Shown here piece after piece: positions 16,482-25,041 of a DNA stretch of 48,175 nucleotides (its first letter is position 1; the number at the start of each line of letters is the position of its first letter). The stretch comes from an uncultured Brevibacillus sp. (GTDB lineage: Bacteria; Bacillota; Bacilli; Brevibacillales; Brevibacillaceae), in assembly GCF_947502445.1 (NCBI RefSeq), contig NZ_CANMZW010000043.1, forward strand, positions 1 to 48,175. The letters run 5' to 3'. The translations under genes were made by a program, and so were the position numbers. Under the pieces are notes generated by a model. The model had not been told where the DNA came from, ran no database searches, and was given only the letters and a program-made list of their open reading frames with translations.

Positions 16482-19400
16482 ATGGCAGCTCTCACGGGCA
16501 GGGTTGGTCAACTTTTGGTATTACGATGAAGAAGCATTTGAATTTGCGGACGGCAAGCTCTTGTTGCGCGGGACGAATGGATCGGGGAAATCGGTTACCA
16601 TGCAGAGCCTGATTCCTGTCGTACTGGATGGCAAGAAAAGTCCTGACCGCCTTGATCCGTTTGGCTCCAAGGCGAGGCGTATGGAAGATTACCTGTTGGG
16701 AGAGAAAGAGGTCACAGGCTATGATGAACGAACCGGGTATTTGTATCTGGAGTTCATGAAGCCGATGAGCAGCCAGTATTTGACGATAGGGATTGGGTTA
16801 AAGGCCAAGCGCAACGCTTCGATGGATTTTTGGGGCTTTTCCATTCAGGACAATCGTCGAGTGGGAATCGACTTTTCGCTCTACACCAAGGAATACAACG
16901 CCGAATTGCAAAAGGATGATCGGATTCCGCTGGGCAAAAGAGAGTTGGAAAAGAGAATTGGAGCAGGTGGGCGGGTCGTTTTTTCCCAAGGAGAGTACGC
17001 GGAAATGGTAAACAAGCTGCTCTTCGGGTTTCAATCGCTGGAAGCGTATGAGGATTTAATCAAATTGCTCATCCAGCTGCGCAGTCCCAAGCTATCCAAG
17101 GATTTTAAGCCTACCGTCATCTACAACATTCTGGAGCACGCCTTGCCAGGATTGTCGGATGAAGAATTACGACCGCTCTCCGATGCCATCGAATCGATGG
17201 ACCGAACCAAGCTGCAGCTGGAGCAATTGGAGCGGGATCATAAATCATTGGCGAGGATTATCAGGGAGTATACGGCGTACAACCGGTACATTTGGTATGA
17301 CAAAGCCAAGGGATTGACAGAAGCGTTGACGGAGGTGCAAAAGACCGAGCAACGCAAAGCGCAGTTCACACAAAACGTAACGGATGAGCAAGCCAAACTG
17401 GAAGAACTTGCAAATCAGATTCACGTACTGCAGGCAGAGGAACAACAACTCCACTATGAACACGAACAGCTTCGGGATCACGATCTGATGCGCGCCGCAA
17501 AAGAAAAGGTAAAACTGGAAGCGGACAAGCAAGAACAAATCCGACGGGGCAAGGAAAAGCAGCATGCCAGCGATGGAAAACGGCATCAGATGGCACAACT
17601 TCGCCGAGTTATCGATGATTGTGAGTTGAAAATCAGGGAAGCCGACAAGGAAATGACGGATTTGCTTGAGAGCCTGGAGCAGGAAGCAAACGAAAATGAG
17701 TTTCCCGCACATGAAGTAGCCCGTGGCGAGTTTGAACGGGCCCGGGCCGGATATTCGATGGAATTGTGGCAAAAAGAAGCGAGTGACTACCGAAACAGGG
17801 TTCAGCAATCGCTTGAGCAGGCGCAAAAGGTGAGTGCGGCTGTGCGATTGAAGCAAGAGGCGGAGCAGGAATTGGGAGAAGCGCGCAAGCAGGTGGACGA
17901 GCTGATGTTTACCAAACAAAAATGGGAGCGTGTCGTGGAAGAGGAGAAAGAACGCCTGATTTCCTCCTTCCATGAATGGCAGGGGAGCGTACAACAGCTT
18001 CGGTTGCAGCCAGATTCCGTTCGTGAGGTGATTCACCGCGTCTCTCATTTTGAGGAGAACCACCGCTATGATGATGTTCGTGAGCCAGTGATGAAGGCGT
18101 ATGAGCAAGCAAGGCAAACACTGCGCGACAAGCTTGGGGATGTACGGCGCGAACAGCAGGAAAAACACAAGCAGCGTGCGCAGGTAGCAGCACTACACAA
18201 GGCGTGGCGGGAGAAAAAAGATCCAGAGCCTCCACGCAATCAACAAACAGAACAAGCAAGACAATGGTTGCAATCTGAACAAATTCCTCATATCCCGCTC
18301 TATGCTGCCGTTGAGTTTCGAGAGGAAGTCACTCCTGTGATGCGGGCACAAATTGAGTCAGCCCTGACAGAAGCTGGGTTGCTTGATGCACTGATCGTTT
18401 CCGAATCGCATGTGCAGAAAATAGCATGCTGGTCAGAGCAGGTAAAAGATCGGATCATCCTGCCAGATCCCCAGCTTTTTGCCCATACCATCGCGCAATG
18501 GTTTGTCGCTACCCCGGCAGAAGAAGATTGCGGCGTAGGCAAAGCGGAGATCGAAGCTGTGCTGCAAACCATTTTATGCCAACCCGACCAACACATGGCT
18601 GCTTCTACCTTTATCAGCGAGGATGGACGCTTTGGCTTGGGCGTTCTGCTTGGCAATGCTCCTGCCATCGAAAAGTCGGTATATGTTGGCCGGGAAGCGC
18701 GCAGGCGTTATCGGGAAGAACAGGTAACACTCCTGGAAAAGCAACTGGTCGAGATCGATCAGGAGATTGCGCTTTTTGCTCAATTGATCGAGGAAACCCA
18801 AACGAATTTGCGGGTACTGGCGGAGGAACTTGCGCAACTCCCCAAAGGAGATGACCTGATTACTTCGTTGCAATCGCTGATCCAAACCAGGCAAAAATTG
18901 GAGATTTGGGAAGAGCAGGTTCAACTGCGGAACGAAAAAGTACGCAAAGCTTTAGAACAATTGCTGCGTGAAAGAGATAGCCTAAAGCAAATGGGGCAAG
19001 GTCTGACGATTCCGATGGAGGAAGATTCCTTGCGTCAAGCTGTCCGCTCCATCCACTATTATCTTGAGGATTTGCGCAAGCTGGAAGTAACCTACCGGGA
19101 CAAGGTAAATCTGCAACACCGTTTACGGGAAACAGAACAATCGCTCGCTATCGCTACCGATGAGTACGATATGCTTAAGGGTGAGGAAAATACGATTATC
19201 CGTGAGCGGGAGCGTTTGGAAAAAGCATTGGAGAGCATCGAGCGTCTGCTTGCTTCCGACGACGCACAGGAAATCCAACAGAAGATCAGATATTGCGCAG
19301 AACGACTGGCACATATCCCGCAAGAGCTGCAAATGATTCAGCATACCAAAGGGCAAACGGAAGCCAGCGTAAGAGAACTGCGATTGAAGCAGCGTGAAGT

Positions 19401-20763
19401 TGACACCCTGCTTGAACAGAAGACAGCACTGCTCGAAGCATGGCGGAAGGTATTTCATGAGGAATACCTGCTCGGTCTGTGGAGATATACGCTTGATCAG
19501 CAAACAGAAGAACTGCCTCAAGCTGAGGAAACAGAATTGGAAGTAAGGAAGCTCGATCAACTGGCAATCAGATCTGTCAAGACATTAACGCCCGCAATAC
19601 AGGCGGCAAACCGCGAGCGAGAATCATACAACAACCGGGTTCAGAACGTATTTGATACGGAACGTCAGGTTCATTTGCTCGAATATCAGGCATCGCTGGA
19701 TTATACGTTGGCTTATACCGATCGTAACGGCAATCAGGAAGCAATGGAATCTGTTGAAGTCTTGGAAACGACGGAATGGTCCCGTGAATGGGAAGACTTG
19801 AAAGCAAGAGCCAAGCGGCGGATCATCGTGCTGGAGTATGAAGGAAAGCGTACCCACCCGTACATTGTTTTGGAAAAACTTGGTCAAGAAATTGAACTGC
19901 AACGAATTGTCCTCACGACAGAAGACAGAAAAATCTTTGAAGAGGTCATTTTGCAAAGTGTCGGTCGAGTGATCAAGCATCGCATCGCCCGCGCGGAGAA
20001 GTGGGTAGAACGGATGAACGAACTGATGCAGCAGCGCGATAGCTCAAGCGGTCTCACGTTCTCGCTGAAATGGGTTCCGCTTGTGGCAGATGATGAAACC
20101 CAACTGGATACCAGGGATCTGGTAGATTACCTACGCCGAGACCCAAAACTGATGCGCAATCAGGATATCGAGCGAATCACGACCCATTTCCGTTCGCGAA
20201 TTGAGAAAGCGAAACAGGAAGTAGCCATTCAGCGAGAGGCTAGTGGCGAGACGCTGCATCAGGTCATGAAAAGAATTCTGGATTATCGCCAATGGTTCAG
20301 CTTTAAGCTCTGGTATCGCAGGGAGGGTGAGCCGACCAAGGAATTGACCGACCGCCATTTTTTCCAGTTCAGTGGTGGCGAGAAGGCGATGGCGATGTAC
20401 ATTCCGCTTTTTTCTGCCGTGTTTTCCCGTTATCAAGAGGCAGACAAATTCTCTCCCCGCGTCATCTCACTGGATGAGGCTTTCGCAGGTGTGGATGAAA
20501 ACAACATCCGCGATATGTTCGAGTTGGTAGAACAGCTTGGGTTCAACTACATCATGAACTCGCAGGCGCTCTGGGGCGATTATCATTCGGTTTCCCACCT
20601 GGCGATATGCGAACTGATTCGTCCGAAAAACGCCGACTATGTAACGGTTGCACGTTATCGCTGGGATGGACATACGCTGCGGATGCTCCATCCTGAATGG
20701 ACAGAGTTACAGCCAGAATACGATGAGGTGGCGGCTAGTATGGAATGGGGTCAGGGAGAGTAA
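16468..20763 (+). CDS. jetC: Wadjet SMC/MukB-like ATPase JetC (TIGR02680-like)
   Basis: The 1431-residue protein has SMC architecture. A head half with Walker A GTNGSGKS lies near residues 35-42. Long coiled coils fill roughly 230-620 and 740-1090 with a hinge-like globular part between (EVTPVMRAQIESALTEAGLL). The second head half carries the ABC signature FSGGEKAM near 1302 and Walker B VISLDEAFAGVDENN near 1335. This ATPase extrudes DNA loops and thereby senses small circular DNA, which JetD then cuts. All catalytic motifs are intact. The start ATG 16468 lies inside the end of jetB with AAGGAG twelve bases upstream. SbcC-like annotations come from the same fold. Confidence 0.93.
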   Translation: METNRWQLSRAGLVNFWYYDEEAFEFADGKLLLRGTNGSGKSVTMQSLIPVVLDGKKSPDRLDPFGSKARRMEDYLLGEKEVTGYDERTGYLYLEFMKPMSSQYLTIGIGLKAKRNASMDFWGFSIQDNRRVGIDFSLYTKEYNAELQKDDRIPLGKRELEKRIGAGGRVVFSQGEYAEMVNKLLFGFQSLEAYEDLIKLLIQLRSPKLSKDFKPTVIYNILEHALPGLSDEELRPLSDAIESMDRTKLQLEQLERDHKSLARIIREYTAYNRYIWYDKAKGLTEALTEVQKTEQRKAQFTQNVTDEQAKLEELANQIHVLQAEEQQLHYEHEQLRDHDLMRAAKEKVKLEADKQEQIRRGKEKQHASDGKRHQMAQLRRVIDDCELKIREADKEMTDLLESLEQEANENEFPAHEVARGEFERARAGYSMELWQKEASDYRNRVQQSLEQAQKVSAAVRLKQEAEQELGEARKQVDELMFTKQKWERVVEEEKERLISSFHEWQGSVQQLRLQPDSVREVIHRVSHFEENHRYDDVREPVMKAYEQARQTLRDKLGDVRREQQEKHKQRAQVAALHKAWREKKDPEPPRNQQTEQARQWLQSEQIPHIPLYAAVEFREEVTPVMRAQIESALTEAGLLDALIVSESHVQKIACWSEQVKDRIILPDPQLFAHTIAQWFVATPAEEDCGVGKAEIEAVLQTILCQPDQHMAASTFISEDGRFGLGVLLGNAPAIEKSVYVGREARRRYREEQVTLLEKQLVEIDQEIALFAQLIEETQTNLRVLAEELAQLPKGDDLITSLQSLIQTRQKLEIWEEQVQLRNEKVRKALEQLLRERDSLKQMGQGLTIPMEEDSLRQAVRSIHYYLEDLRKLEVTYRDKVNLQHRLRETEQSLAIATDEYDMLKGEENTIIRERERLEKALESIERLLASDDAQEIQQKIRYCAERLAHIPQELQMIQHTKGQTEASVRELRLKQREVDTLLEQKTALLEAWRKVFHEEYLLGLWRYTLDQQTEELPQAEETELEVRKLDQLAIRSVKTLTPAIQAANRERESYNNRVQNVFDTERQVHLLEYQASLDYTLAYTDRNGNQEAMESVEVLETTEWSREWEDLKARAKRRIIVLEYEGKRTHPYIVLEKLGQEIELQRIVLTTEDRKIFEEVILQSVGRVIKHRIARAEKWVERMNELMQQRDSSSGLTFSLKWVPLVADDETQLDTRDLVDYLRRDPKLMRNQDIERITTHFRSRIEKAKQEVAIQREASGETLHQVMKRILDYRQWFSFKLWYRREGEPTKELTDRHFFQFSGGEKAMAMYIPLFSAVFSRYQEADKFSPRVISLDEAFAGVDENNIRDMFELVEQLGFNYIMNSQALWGDYHSVSHLAICELIRPKNADYVTVARYRWDGHTLRMLHPEWTELQPEYDEVAASMEWGQGE

Positions 20764-20766
20764 CAG

Positions 20767-22197
20767 ATGGGAGACATGCGGGAGACTGAAACAGAGAGGG
20801 CGTTACTTAAAGAAGCAATCCATTATTTCAAAGCAGAAACTAGCGGATATCACAAGCTGTTTCAAGCGCTGCGCAGCAAGTATGAAAGCTACGGTGAATT
20901 TGGTGACAAGATTCGTTTGACCAACCTCTCGAACGAAGAAGCAGACAGATTATCCGGACTACTCCGCAAGCGTTACGATCCTGGTAAATCGGCACAAATC
21001 AAGCTGGCTGATCTGGAGAATGGCTTGAAGGAGACCCGATTTGGAGAATTGTCACTGCTCCGGCTTGTGGAAGCATACTACCGTGAACCACTCCGAAGTA
21101 AAAAGGAGAAAAAGCAACAGGAACAACTCATCTGGCAACAGTTTTGGATTGAGGTGACAGCGGAGCTAAGAGGACTTTTCACACGTGAACCAGACGAAAA
21201 GTCGCCGTTCTTGCCTGTTTGCATGCGGAGCCAATTTTTTGACTGGTTGCAAGATCTGACCGAGCAACAGGCAACAGGCTCCGTAGCAGTGCGTCAATGG
21301 TACAGCTCTGCGCCTGAAGAACTGCGGAAGAGTCTGCGGATGGTCGCACAAGCATTCTGTATTCTGGATGCATTGGGCGAGTATGTTCGGCTTCCGGTAT
21401 TGGCTGCGAAAACAACAGGAAACCCCCATGCGTTTGATAGCAATCAGGCGCTGGGGAAGCTTTTGCTTTACGCGCTTGCCCATGCCAAAAAGCAAGATGC
21501 GCCACAACATGCGGAGGAGATAGCCCAGTTACTTTACGAGCATCGTGTGCTTCGTGATGATCTTTCGTCGCATGTCATGATTTGTGGAATTACTTATGTA
21601 GATGCGGATGAACAGCATAGCGGGAATCATTGGCCAAAACATGAGGTGATTGGCCTACCTCTGCGAACGGTGGTCAACAAGCCTGTCTGGTATCCGGTTA
21701 TGCGTCCGATACACACGGATGTACGTGTAGTCTGGGTCATGGAAAATCCCGCTGTTTTTTCGGCTATTGTGGATCGCTGGGAACAACAGATGTCCAATCA
21801 TCCATATCCATCACTTGTATGTTCATCGGGACAGTTTACTCTGGCTGTATGGGCGCTATTGGATCGATTGGTTCAGGGGGGATGCCAGCTTTTTTACTCA
21901 GGCGATTTCGACCCCGAAGGCTTTCAAATGGCGGCTCGTGTCTGGCGGCGCTATGGGGGAGAAGCTGTGAAGCTATGGCGCTACACCACAAGCGACTATC
22001 AACAGGCAATGACGACTCAGTACGAGATTGATGAAGCAAGATGGGATTCGTTTTCCCAGAGTATATTGCAGAACAAATGGGCTGATACGCCTGATTGGTT
22101 TCAGGAGACGCTTCAAGCGGTCGTTACGAAGAGAAAACCCGGTTATCAGGAATCGATAATCGATGAGTTATTCGCCGATCTCATTGGTATGTATTGA
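20767..22197 (+). CDS. jetD: Wadjet nuclease JetD (TIGR02679/DUF2399-like, Toprim)
   Basis: The gene starts three bases after jetC with a GGGAG site. The 476-residue product has an N-terminal helical half and a C-terminal topoisomerase VI-A/Toprim-like domain: VWVMENPAVFSAIVDRW near residue 325 supplies the conserved Glu. LVCSSGQFTLAVWALL follows, and then the acidic YSGDFDPEGFQMAARV near residue 380. JetD is the nuclease that cleaves plasmid DNA halted by the JetABC motor. The acidic residues are present, so the enzyme should be active and the operon complete. A hairpin follows the stop. Confidence 0.9.
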   Translation: MGDMRETETERALLKEAIHYFKAETSGYHKLFQALRSKYESYGEFGDKIRLTNLSNEEADRLSGLLRKRYDPGKSAQIKLADLENGLKETRFGELSLLRLVEAYYREPLRSKKEKKQQEQLIWQQFWIEVTAELRGLFTREPDEKSPFLPVCMRSQFFDWLQDLTEQQATGSVAVRQWYSSAPEELRKSLRMVAQAFCILDALGEYVRLPVLAAKTTGNPHAFDSNQALGKLLLYALAHAKKQDAPQHAEEIAQLLYEHRVLRDDLSSHVMICGITYVDADEQHSGNHWPKHEVIGLPLRTVVNKPVWYPVMRPIHTDVRVVWVMENPAVFSAIVDRWEQQMSNHPYPSLVCSSGQFTLAVWALLDRLVQGGCQLFYSGDFDPEGFQMAARVWRRYGGEAVKLWRYTTSDYQQAMTTQYEIDEARWDSFSQSILQNKWADTPDWFQETLQAVVTKRKPGYQESIIDELFADLIGMY

Positions 22198-22212
22198 TCA
22201 AATTCAATGTTT

Positions 22213-22253
22213 ACAGAAGCTCTTAGCGGACGTAATGAACGTTAGGGGCTTCT
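22213..22253 (+). terminator. Probable terminator of the jet operon
   Basis: AGAAGCTCTTAGCG and CGTTAGGGGCTTCTT form an imperfect stem 15 bases after the jetD stop. The T run behind it is weak and begins only at 22261. Confidence 0.6.
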
Positions 22254-22348
22254 TAGTACACTTTTTCAGCTGGACGACAACGAATTAGAAATTATTTTGA
22301 ATTGATCCAAAATACGCCCAAAAGAGAATTCGGGCGTGCAGGTGATAG

Positions 22349-22480
22349 ATTGATGTAACAAACTACCTGATCTTTTATAACCAACGCCGGATACATGGCA
22401 GTTTGTACGACTTATCACCCATAGAATTTGGCGAGGCTTTTGCACGGCAACGTGTAAAACCATTTGTTGTGAAAGTTTAG
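22349..22480 (+). pseudogene. IS3-family transposase, C-terminal remnant
   Basis: Translated from 22349 the bases read NYLIFYNQRRIHGSLYDLSP then IEFGEAFARQRVKPFVVKV and a TAG at 22478-22480. The FYNxxRIHGSL...SPIEF pattern is the conserved tail of the OrfB integrase core of IS3-family elements, behind the last catalytic Glu. An in-frame stop lies just upstream and the rest of the transposase is absent, so this is a fragment. It follows the jet operon and marks past insertion activity at the island. Confidence 0.75.
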
Positions 22481-22507
22481 CAGGGGCTATGGATGGCCCA
22501 CCAATCC

Positions 22508-22606
22508 TTTCTTCAACCTAGCGGTCAAGCAGGAAGAGAAACGTCTGGGGTCAAGCGTACTGACGCAAGACGTTTCTCTTCCTACACTTCCCACACGTTG
22601 AAGAAA
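22508..22606. repeat. Nested inverted-repeat element of unknown kind
   Basis: An outer stem TTTCTTCAAC/GTTGAAGAAA (22508-22517 with 22597-22606) encloses a perfect 16-base-pair stem, AGGAAGAGAAACGTCT (22531-22546) with its complement at 22568-22583. The loop contains a small GCGT-ACTG-ACGC hairpin. GGTCAAGC occurs twice, once in the left internal loop and once in the terminal loop. No open frame crosses it. It could be a structured RNA, a cruciform or a miniature mobile element; the sequence does not decide. Confidence 0.65.
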
Positions 22607-22679
22607 TGGTAAACAATACGGCAACGCGAGAATAAGGGAGAAATACTCTAATTTTGAGGGTTAAACCGCTCTAATGGTG

Positions 22680-22719
22680 AATGAATTAGGGCCCCAAAAA
22701 GAGGATGCCCTAATTCATT
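22680..22719. terminator. Perfect 13-bp hairpin, probable terminator of the ATPase gene
   Basis: AATGAATTAGGGC and GCCCTAATTCATT pair perfectly around a 14-base loop. It lies about 90 bases after the minus-strand ATPase stop. Neither side has a long T run, so a repeat-derived hairpin is an alternative. Confidence 0.5.
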
Positions 22720-22810
22720 TTAAGGTAATTTAATAATCTATTGCGCAGTACCTAAATTTAAAATTAATCCTATTCTCATTATTCATAACTGGTGTAAACA
22801 AAAAATAAAC

Positions 22811-24907
22811 TTATTCTATTTCTTTCGGAATATTAACAGTATCAGAGAAGAATCTTGATATTGCAAGATCTGATACTTTGTAATATCTTTTGTCTCTCTC
22901 TTCGTATGTGACTAATTTCTGTTCACTTAGGGATCTAGTTGCATGTGTGATGCTTAAGTGATGTCTATCTATTTGGTTTCCTATTTCAAAGGCTGACATT
23001 GCGTTCTCACGATTATTATAAAGTGTTCTTAGTATATCTACATGAGAATTAGGTAATTTCTTCTCATTCCACTCTTCAAGTTTATCTTTTAACTTACTAT
23101 AAAACTTATTTATTTTTAATACTGTATCATCTTGACCACATTTAAAACATTTTTTATGATTAACGTAAATTGAATACTCTAAATCAGTATATTCTTTATT
23201 GCAGTTTTGACATGAGATAACTTCAATACTACTTAGAATTGAAGTTATAAAGTTATTAAAGTTGAACTCTTCCTGACGCCAGTAGTCATAAGTCCTCCTA
23301 AATGCTGGACGCCCATAATCAATTTTTTTTGTTAAACAAAGACCATAGTTTAAACCATAGTGAGATATTTTCTTGCCTGGTTCACGACTGCTACCTTCAT
23401 GGAACTTACTTACTATAAAGTATAGTTCCAGAGTATTCAGGATATCCTCAGTTTCCTTATTGACATAAAAGTGAGATGTAGGCAACCAATATATAGTTCC
23501 TTTCCTGTATTGTTCAATAGTGTCAGTATAAATAACTTTTTTAAGATTAGATTTTTGGTACGACTCAATAATTTCACGTTTAATATTAAATAGTTTTTCG
23601 GAGATTTTATCCATTAGGTTTTTTTGGGAAAGCTGATCTAACAGTTCTTTATCGTCATAAAATGATTGTTTGAATCTCGCATCATTAATAAAATCAGATA
23701 AAATATTCTCTTCATAATATTTAATTGATGCTGAGTCGATATTATCTAAAGTAATAGGCTTCCCACTATTAATTGAACTTAAATAACAATAAGTCAGAAT
23801 GAAACCCAAAGCTCGAGGAATGCCAGAAGTACAATTAAAAAGTCTAGTCAAATAATCCCTTAGAGTTACGCTCTGAGATACATCAAAAATTTCAGATAAA
23901 GTAATTTGGTTGTCGGTATAAACTGCAAGTCTTTGAGTCAGTGTTCTTTCAATATATTGAATAGACAGATCTTCTACATCATTATAGTTAGAGGATGTGA
24001 GTTCAAATGCATCATAAAAATCTAATGAAAACGTAGGTAGCTTGGTTTTATCAATATTACCCGTGTAAACTCTTCCTGGATAACCAGCTAACTTGACCTT
24101 AAATTTATCATTGTATGAAGATATGATAGGCGCAATAAGAGAATCTATTACGACTTTCTGACTTTCTTTATTTAATTCACTGAAATCATCAAGGAATAGA
24201 TATACCGTTTTAATTCCATATTTATTTAATATGTCTAGAATCCTTTTCAGTACTTCGTGTATAGAGAATATCCTTAGCTCATTAAGTTTAGTTGAAGCTG
24301 TTTGACCAGTAACATTTGAATCACTTAGATCTGCTTTTAAAGAAGCATCCTTGATAGAAAAGGCGGAGCTTATTACTGCTTTAGTCTCACGGTTTGATGA
24401 AGTTGACATTTCTATGCTTCTTTGAAAATCAGAGTCAATATACTTACCTGTTTCTATATCGCGAAACAACTCTACAAAATCATTATTCTTAGAAAAGTAT
24501 GAATCACATCTTTTTTGAATATGTCTTAGAATCTCTGTAAGGAAATTCTTATAAGTTAAATACTTTGTCATTGCGTTATTTTCTGCATCAGAATTTGCCG
24601 TCCTAACCTCTTCATAACAAGTTTGGAGATTGATATATATGGCAAATTTTGACTTATCCTTTTGAATTTCATCTTCAGCTCTTAAAAAGACAGTTGACTT
24701 ACCCGTGCCTCTTCTTCCTTTGAGTAAAATATGATTATCGTCTAATACTTGGTTTAATACATAGTTATTTTCAAACAAATCAACATAAAGTTTAGGTACT
24801 AAGTTTTTATTGTTTTCATCAGTTATATCAGGTCGCCCACTCTTAATTAACGATTTGAAGACCCTTTCAATTTCAGTAGAAAAAGCAGAAATGTTTAGAT
24901 TCACCAA
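22811..24907 (-). CDS. P-loop ATPase with zinc ribbon and C-terminal winged helix, candidate defence gene
   Basis: The 698-residue protein starts at TTG 24907 behind GGGAGG at seven bases; GTG 24904 is an alternative that would overlap the preceding frame as GTGA. Walker A is KGRRGTGKST near residue 65 and Walker B is VYLFLDDFSE near 245, typical of STAND or ORC/Cdc6-like ATPases. A long helical region with a CTSGIPRALGF segment near 362 recalls the sensor region of such ATPases. A zinc ribbon follows near 560-590 (CQNCNKEY...CFKCG), then a winged helix (SAFEIGNQIDRHHLSITHATRSLSEQKLVTYEER). The gene is far more AT-rich than its neighbours, sits alone between the Wadjet island and rlmH, and lacks counterparts in the core order, all signs of transfer. 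A role in phage defence is inference from context. Confidence 0.7.
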   Translation of the reverse strand: MVNLNISAFSTEIERVFKSLIKSGRPDITDENNKNLVPKLYVDLFENNYVLNQVLDDNHILLKGRRGTGKSTVFLRAEDEIQKDKSKFAIYINLQTCYEEVRTANSDAENNAMTKYLTYKNFLTEILRHIQKRCDSYFSKNNDFVELFRDIETGKYIDSDFQRSIEMSTSSNRETKAVISSAFSIKDASLKADLSDSNVTGQTASTKLNELRIFSIHEVLKRILDILNKYGIKTVYLFLDDFSELNKESQKVVIDSLIAPIISSYNDKFKVKLAGYPGRVYTGNIDKTKLPTFSLDFYDAFELTSSNYNDVEDLSIQYIERTLTQRLAVYTDNQITLSEIFDVSQSVTLRDYLTRLFNCTSGIPRALGFILTYCYLSSINSGKPITLDNIDSASIKYYEENILSDFINDARFKQSFYDDKELLDQLSQKNLMDKISEKLFNIKREIIESYQKSNLKKVIYTDTIEQYRKGTIYWLPTSHFYVNKETEDILNTLELYFIVSKFHEGSSREPGKKISHYGLNYGLCLTKKIDYGRPAFRRTYDYWRQEEFNFNNFITSILSSIEVISCQNCNKEYTDLEYSIYVNHKKCFKCGQDDTVLKINKFYSKLKDKLEEWNEKKLPNSHVDILRTLYNNRENAMSAFEIGNQIDRHHLSITHATRSLSEQKLVTYEERDKRYYKVSDLAISRFFSDTVNIPKEIE

Positions 24908-25041
24908 AGTATTTCCTCCCGAGTTCCTAGATCGACATCTGCTCCATTTATTCTACAAATATCCCCCAATTCCTCTATTAGGAAAAACTGGGGAGTATCA
25001 CTATTACCTTGTCCCCTATGTTGATAATTAATAATTTCTCT
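24901..25041 (-). pseudogene. Start-less 46-codon remnant between rlmH and the ATPase
   Basis: Directly after the rlmH TAG, in the same frame, 46 sense codons follow without ATG, reading REIINYQHRGQGNSDTPQFF then LIEELGDICRINGADVDLGT and REEILW before TGA. That TGA overlaps the ATPase start. The end looks like real protein and the overlap suggests a former operon partner of the ATPase whose 5' part was lost at the junction with rlmH. Chance could also give such an open stretch. Confidence 0.4.

Noticed and set aside
17245..18168. Minus-strand 307-codon open frame inside jetC
   Set aside because: Leucine/phenylalanine-rich shadow opposite the coiled-coil codons; no start site.
22508..22606. 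CRISPR array or retron RNA
   Set aside because: No repeat-spacer periodicity and no cas or reverse transcriptase gene nearby.
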